A stretch of 57,256 bases of DNA, taken from positions 1 through 57,256 of the forward strand of contig NZ_LZJK01000087.1 in assembly GCF_001667945.1 (NCBI RefSeq), written 5' to 3'. Source of the stretch: Mycolicibacter sinensis. Its GTDB lineage: Bacteria; Actinomycetota; Actinomycetes; Mycobacteriales; Mycobacteriaceae. The translations under genes were made by a program, and so were the position numbers. Each line of letters begins with the position of its first letter. The stretch's first letter is position 1. The notes beneath the pieces are model-generated. The model did not search any database. It was not told the origin of the DNA and saw nothing but the letters and a program-made list of their open reading frames with translations. Of this stretch, positions 53,412-57,256 are shown piece by piece.

Positions 53412-54860
53412 GTGGGTGACCTGGTCGACGCCGCGGGGCTGCCCACCGAACTCGGTGCCGTCGATTACCTGTTGCACCGCGGCGAGGCCAATCCGCGCAC
53501 CCGTTCGGGGATCATGGGCTTGGAACTGCTCGACACCACTCCCGACTGGGATCGCTTCCGGAGCCTGTTCGAGAACGTCTCCCGGCGGGTGCTGCGGCTG
53601 CGCCAGAAGGTGGTGGTCCCCACGCTGCCGACGGCGGCACCGCGCTGGGTGGTCGACCCTGACTTCAATCTGGATTTCCACGTGCGGCGGCTTCGGGTGC
53701 CCGAACCCGGGGGGCTGCGCGAGGTGCTCGACCTGGCCGAGGTGAGTCTGCAATCGCCGCTGGACATTCAACGCCCGCTGTGGGCGGCGACCCTGGTCGA
53801 GGGGCTGGCCGGGGGACGGGCCGCCACCCTGCTGCATCTGAGCCATGCGGTCACCGACGGCGTCGGCGGCGCCGCGATGTTCGGCCAGATCTACGACCTC
53901 GAACGTGACCCGCCCGCTCGAGCCATGCCGCCGCAACCGGTGCCGCAGGACCTGTCGGCGAACGATCTGATGCGCGACGGCATCAACCACCTGCCGGCCG
54001 CCGTGCTCGGCGGCACCCGCGACGCGCTGGTCGGGATGCTGTCGATGGCCACCCGCACGGTGCGTGACCCGTTGTCGGCGGTGGCCGGGGTCATCGGTTA
54101 CGCCCGCTCGGGTGCGCGGGTGATGAGCCAGGCGGCCGAACCCTCGCCGCTGCTGCGGCGGCGCAGCCTGGCCAGCCGCACCCAGGCGCTCGACATCCGC
54201 TTGTCGGATCTGCACCGGGCCGCCAAGGCCGGCGGCGGGTCGATCAACGACGCCTACCTGGCGGCGCTGTCCGGGGCGCTGGGCCGTTATCACCGGGCGT
54301 TGGGAGTGCCGATCGCGACCCTGCCGATGGCGATCCCGGTGAATCTGCGCGCCGAGGCTGATCCCGCCGGCGGTAACCGGTTCACCGGCGTCAATCTGGC
54401 CGCTCCCGTCGGCCTCGCCGACCCGGTGCAGCGGATGAAGCGGATCCGGGCCCAGATGACGCAGCGGCGCGAAGAGCCGGCGATGGACATGATCGGCTCC
54501 GTGGCGCCGCTGTTGAGCGTTGTCCCGACGCCGGTCCTGCAGAAGGTGACCGAGTCGGTCGTAGCCGCCGACGTGCAGGCCAGCAATGTGGCGTTCTACC
54601 CCGGAGACACCTACATCGCGGGTGCGAAAGTGTTGCGGCACTACGGGATCGGGCCGCTTCCCGGTGTGGCCATGATGGTGGTGTTGATCTCGCGCGGCGG
54701 TGAGTGCACCGTCACGGTCCGCTACGACCGGGCCGCGGTGCGCGACGAGAAGCTGTTCGGCGCATGTCTGGTGCAGGGTTTCGATGAGGTGTTGGCGCTG
54801 GCCGGTGAGCCGGCGCCGCGCTGCGTGCCGGCATCATTCGATCCCGGGGCGCAGTCATGA
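53412..54860 (+). CDS. WS/DGAT-type acyltransferase (Rv2484c-like)
   Basis: A 482-residue wax ester synthase/diacylglycerol acyltransferase family protein. The active-site motif reads HLSHAVTDGVGG: the second His and the DG of HHxxxDG are kept, the first His is Ser. INDAYLAALSGALGRYH and VNLRAEADPAGGNRFTGV are typical of the C-half. The homologue Rv2484c also precedes plsC in M. tuberculosis. It may acylate diacylglycerol or another lipid alcohol. The start is GTG 53412; the stop overlaps plsC (ATGA), tying it to phospholipid/triglyceride synthesis. Confidence 0.9.
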   Translation: MGDLVDAAGLPTELGAVDYLLHRGEANPRTRSGIMGLELLDTTPDWDRFRSLFENVSRRVLRLRQKVVVPTLPTAAPRWVVDPDFNLDFHVRRLRVPEPGGLREVLDLAEVSLQSPLDIQRPLWAATLVEGLAGGRAATLLHLSHAVTDGVGGAAMFGQIYDLERDPPARAMPPQPVPQDLSANDLMRDGINHLPAAVLGGTRDALVGMLSMATRTVRDPLSAVAGVIGYARSGARVMSQAAEPSPLLRRRSLASRTQALDIRLSDLHRAAKAGGGSINDAYLAALSGALGRYHRALGVPIATLPMAIPVNLRAEADPAGGNRFTGVNLAAPVGLADPVQRMKRIRAQMTQRREEPAMDMIGSVAPLLSVVPTPVLQKVTESVVAADVQASNVAFYPGDTYIAGAKVLRHYGIGPLPGVAMMVVLISRGGECTVTVRYDRAAVRDEKLFGACLVQGFDEVLALAGEPAPRCVPASFDPGAQS

Positions 54861-56470
54861 GCGACGACGCGATGTCGCCGCCACCACGCGACATCCGGTT
54901 GCCCGGTTCGGTGGCCGAGATCGCGGCCAGCCCCCCCGGGCCCAAGATCGGCGCATTCTTCGACCTGGACGGCACGTTGGTGGCCGGCTTCACCGCCGTC
55001 ATCCTGACCCGGGAGCGCGTACGCAGCCGCGACATGGGGCTGGGGGAGTTGCTCGGCATGATCCAGGCCGGGCTCAACCACCAGCTCGGGCGCATCGAGT
55101 TCGAGCAGCTCATCACCAAGGCGTCATCGGCGTTGCGCGGGCGTTCGCTCACCGATCTCGATGAGATCGGCGAGCGGTTGTTCGTCCAGAAGATCGCCGG
55201 ACGCATCTACCCGGAGATGCGCGAACTGGTGCGGGCGCACCAGGCGCGCGGGCACACCGTGGTGTTGAGCTCGTCGGCACTGACCATTCAGGTCGAGCCG
55301 GTCGCCCGTTTCCTGGGCATCACCAACACGCTCACCAACGCGTTCGTGACCGACGAGAACGGCGTGCTCACCGGAGAGGTGGTGGAACCGATCCTGTGGG
55401 GGCCGGGTAAGGCCGCCGCCGTGCAGAAGTTCGCCGCCGAGCACGACATCGACCTGCAGGACAGTTACTTCTACGCCGACGGCGACGAGGACGTCGCGCT
55501 GATGTATCTGGTCGGCAACCCCAGGCCGACCAACCCCGAGGGCAAGATGGCGGCGGTCGCCCGCAAGCGGGGTTGGCCGATCCTGCGGTTCAGCAGCCGT
55601 GGCAGCAGTGTCGTCGGCCAGCTGCGGAACCTGGCGGGGCTGGGGTCGATGCTTCCGGTAGGTGCCGGGGCGATCGGCCTGGGCCTGTTGACCGGGAGCC
55701 GGCGCCGCGGCGTGAACTTCTTCACGACGTTCTTCCCGCAGCTGCTGTTGGGCCTCAACGGCGTGCGGCTCAACGTGATCGGCAAGGAGAACCTCACCGC
55801 AACCCGGCCCGCGGTGTTCATCTTCAATCACCGCAACCAGGTCGACCCGGTCATCACCGCGTCGCTGGTGCGCGACAACTGGATCAGTGTCGGCAAGCGG
55901 GAGCTGGAGCGCGACCCGATCGCCGGGCCGCTGGGAAAGCTGACCGAGATGGTTTTCATCGACCGGGACGACGCAGCGGCCGCGGTGGAGTCGCTGCATG
56001 AGGTCGAGGAACGTGCCAAGCGGGGACTGTCGGTGGTGATCGCCCCGGAGGGCACCCGAGTCGACACCACCGGGGTGGGACCGTTCAAAAAGGGGCCGTT
56101 TCGGATCGCGATGGCCGCCGGGATTCCGATCGTGCCGATCGTGATCCGCAACGCCGAAGTGGTCGCGGCCCGCGACTCCATGAGCGCCAACCCCGGCACC
56201 GTCGATGTCGCGGTGTTCCCGGCGATTCCGGTCGACGATTGGACGGTCGACAACCTCGCCGATCGGATCGCGCAGGTCCGCCAGCTCTACCTGGACACGC
56301 TGGCTGACTGGCCGGTCGACGAGTTGCCGCAGTGGTCGCCCAAGCCGGCCGCGAAGCCGCCCGCCAAGAAGACGGCGAAGAAGACCCCGGCCAAAAAGGC
56401 CGCCAAGAAGGCGCCGTCCAAGCCCGCCCCGGCCGCCCGGCGTACCGCCGGCCCGAAAGGGGGGCAGTGA
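54857..56470 (+). CDS. plsC: 1-acylglycerol-3-phosphate acyltransferase with N-terminal HAD domain
   Basis: A 537-residue bifunctional-looking protein. Residues about 28-250 are a HAD/SerB-like phosphatase ([37 protein letters not shown]). Residues about 290-480 are the LPLAT acyltransferase with FNHRNQVDP (NHxxxxD) and [10 protein letters not shown]. The remainder (about 495-537) is a Lys/Ala/Pro-rich tail ([15 protein letters not shown]). It converts lysophosphatidate to phosphatidate at the membrane; the HAD part could dephosphorylate a phospholipid intermediate. The same architecture occurs in Rv2483c. Start and stop overlap both neighbours. Confidence 0.92.
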   Translation: MSDDAMSPPPRDIRLPGSVAEIAASPPGPKIGAFFDLDGTLVAGFTAVILTRERVRSRDMGLGELLGMIQAGLNHQLGRIEFEQLITKASSALRGRSLTDLDEIGERLFVQKIAGRIYPEMRELVRAHQARGHTVVLSSSALTIQVEPVARFLGITNTLTNAFVTDENGVLTGEVVEPILWGPGKAAAVQKFAAEHDIDLQDSYFYADGDEDVALMYLVGNPRPTNPEGKMAAVARKRGWPILRFSSRGSSVVGQLRNLAGLGSMLPVGAGAIGLGLLTGSRRRGVNFFTTFFPQLLLGLNGVRLNVIGKENLTATRPAVFIFNHRNQVDPVITASLVRDNWISVGKRELERDPIAGPLGKLTEMVFIDRDDAAAAVESLHEVEERAKRGLSVVIAPEGTRVDTTGVGPFKKGPFRIAMAAGIPIVPIVIRNAEVVAARDSMSANPGTVDVAVFPAIPVDDWTVDNLADRIAQVRQLYLDTLADWPVDELPQWSPKPAAKPPAKKTAKKTPAKKAAKKAPSKPAPAARRTAGPKGGQ

Positions 56471-57256
56471 CGACATCACCGGCCACCGACTCCGCTGACT
56501 CGTCTGGGTCCAACGACACCGGCGACACGCTGGTGTTGGCGTTCGTGTCGACGCCGGTGGAGGCTGATCTGGTTCGGGAGTGGTTGGAGCGGTATCGCGA
56601 GGCGCAACCCGACGCCCGCACCGAACTGCTGCGAATCGACCCGGAGCGGCCGCCGTCGGTAATGGCCCGGCTGGTGGGGCAGCTCGAACGCGACGAACAG
56701 CGGTCGATCCTGCCGGTTCGGGTGTTCTGGATGCCGCGTGCCGAGGCGTCGGCGCTGTCCCGGGTCATCGCGCTGCTGCCCGGCCGGAACCCCTACCGGC
56801 CCAATGAGCGTCAGCAGCGGCGCATCGTACGCACCGAATCGTCACTGGCCCGCGTGGTGGCCGGGGAACCGGCCACCGTCGCCGAACTGCGCCAGCAGTG
56901 GAGTCAGAACACCGTCGGCGAAAACCCGCGGGACTTCGCGCATTTCGTCACCCGCCGCGCGGTGCTGGCGCTGGAGCGCGCCGAATACCGGATCCTGGGC
57001 CCGCAGTACAAGTCGCCGCGGCTGGTGAAGCCGGAGATCTTGGCCTCCACCCGTTTCCGGGAGGGCCTCGAGAACATCCCGGGGGCCACGGTCGACGAGG
57101 CGGGCAAGATGCTCGACGAACTGTCCACCGGGTGGAGCCGGGTCTCGGTCGATCTGGTCGGCGTACTGACCAGATTGCTCAGCCGCGGCTTCGATCCCGA
57201 GATCGACTACGACGAATACCAGGTCGCCGCGCTGCGCACCGCGCTGGAGAACCATC
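56467..57256 (+). CDS. plsB2: glycerol-3-phosphate acyltransferase, N-terminal part (runs off window)
   Basis: A frame open from GTG 56467, overlapping the plsC stop (GTGA), to the end of the window: 263 residues with no stop. After a Ser/Thr/Asp-rich start, [31 protein letters not shown] and [19 protein letters not shown] match the N-terminal region of the PlsB/GPAT family. [22 protein letters not shown] and [12 protein letters not shown] follow. The catalytic acyltransferase motifs would lie beyond the edge. The order plsC-plsB2 is as in M. tuberculosis Rv2483c-Rv2482c, giving the first two acylations of phosphatidate synthesis in one operon. Confidence 0.88.
   Translation, partial: MTTSPATDSADSSGSNDTGDTLVLAFVSTPVEADLVREWLERYREAQPDARTELLRIDPERPPSVMARLVGQLERDEQRSILPVRVFWMPRAEASALSRVIALLPGRNPYRPNERQQRRIVRTESSLARVVAGEPATVAELRQQWSQNTVGENPRDFAHFVTRRAVLALERAEYRILGPQYKSPRLVKPEILASTRFREGLENIPGATVDEAGKMLDELSTGWSRVSVDLVGVLTRLLSRGFDPEIDYDEYQVAALRTALENH

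Overview
The window is high-GC actinobacterial DNA from a mycobacterium, and not M. tuberculosis itself. The evidence is a single-chain type I fatty acid synthase followed by acpS, a mycolate-pathway reductase (cmrA), an LdtB-type L,D-transpeptidase, DUF732 and MmpS-like proteins, and a gene order that largely tracks the M. tuberculosis Rv2525c-Rv2482c stretch (fas, acpS, dipeptidase, bcp, ldtB, orn, cmrA, bkaR, fadD35-scoA-scoB-accD1-accA1-fadE19-citE, bkdABC, echA14, plsC, plsB2). The species cannot be named from the sequence alone.

Layout. 1-5.7 kb: a frameshifted LAGLIDADG-type gene, tRNA-Leu, a long inverted repeat, an exported mycobacterial protein, a DUF732 protein, an MFS transporter and a Tat-exported DUF1906 protein. 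5.7-18.8 kb: the fas-acpS lipid locus with an upstream regulatory region, an M20 peptidase translationally coupled to an aminoglycoside-phosphotransferase-like gene, then bcp and a DUF3618 membrane protein. 18.8-20.9 kb: a visibly less GC-rich two-gene module (secreted HNH nuclease plus a DUF3761 membrane protein) beside tRNA-Lys. 21-28.8 kb: ldtB, a secreted LAS-type peptidase, tRNA-His with a strong terminator, orn, a HerA/DUF853 ATPase, cmrA and an MFS gene expressed from a shared divergent promoter, and an MmpS-like protein.

28.8-41 kb is the branched-chain/leucine and itaconate catabolic region: the TetR repressor bkaR, divergent fadD35, then a tightly overlapped operon scoA-scoB-accD1-accA1-fadE19-maoC-citE with its own promoter and a perfect palindromic operator. 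A D-tartrate-dehydratase-like enolase-superfamily gene and a ketopantoate-reductase-like gene are appended. Together these enzymes would take branched-chain acyl-CoAs through 3-methylcrotonyl-CoA and HMG-CoA or citramalyl-CoA to acetyl-CoA, acetoacetate and pyruvate.

41-48.6 kb is accessory: a SAM methyltransferase, a TetR-autoregulated DUF1214/sulfotransferase/quinone-oxidoreductase operon, and a large membrane-anchored AniA/NirK-like multicopper oxidase. It separates citE from bkdABC (48.7-52 kb), which are contiguous in M. tuberculosis. 52-57.3 kb: echA14, a 29-residue membrane ORF, tRNA-Arg, and a glycerolipid operon (WS/DGAT-like acyltransferase, plsC, and the start of plsB2, which runs off the window).

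Recurrent structure: several genes start 6-9 nt after a TANNNT hexamer and lack a Shine-Dalgarno sequence (leaderless); several convergent pairs share interlocked stop codons; and there are multiple intergenic palindromes. No insertion sequence, transposase, integrase or CRISPR array was seen.
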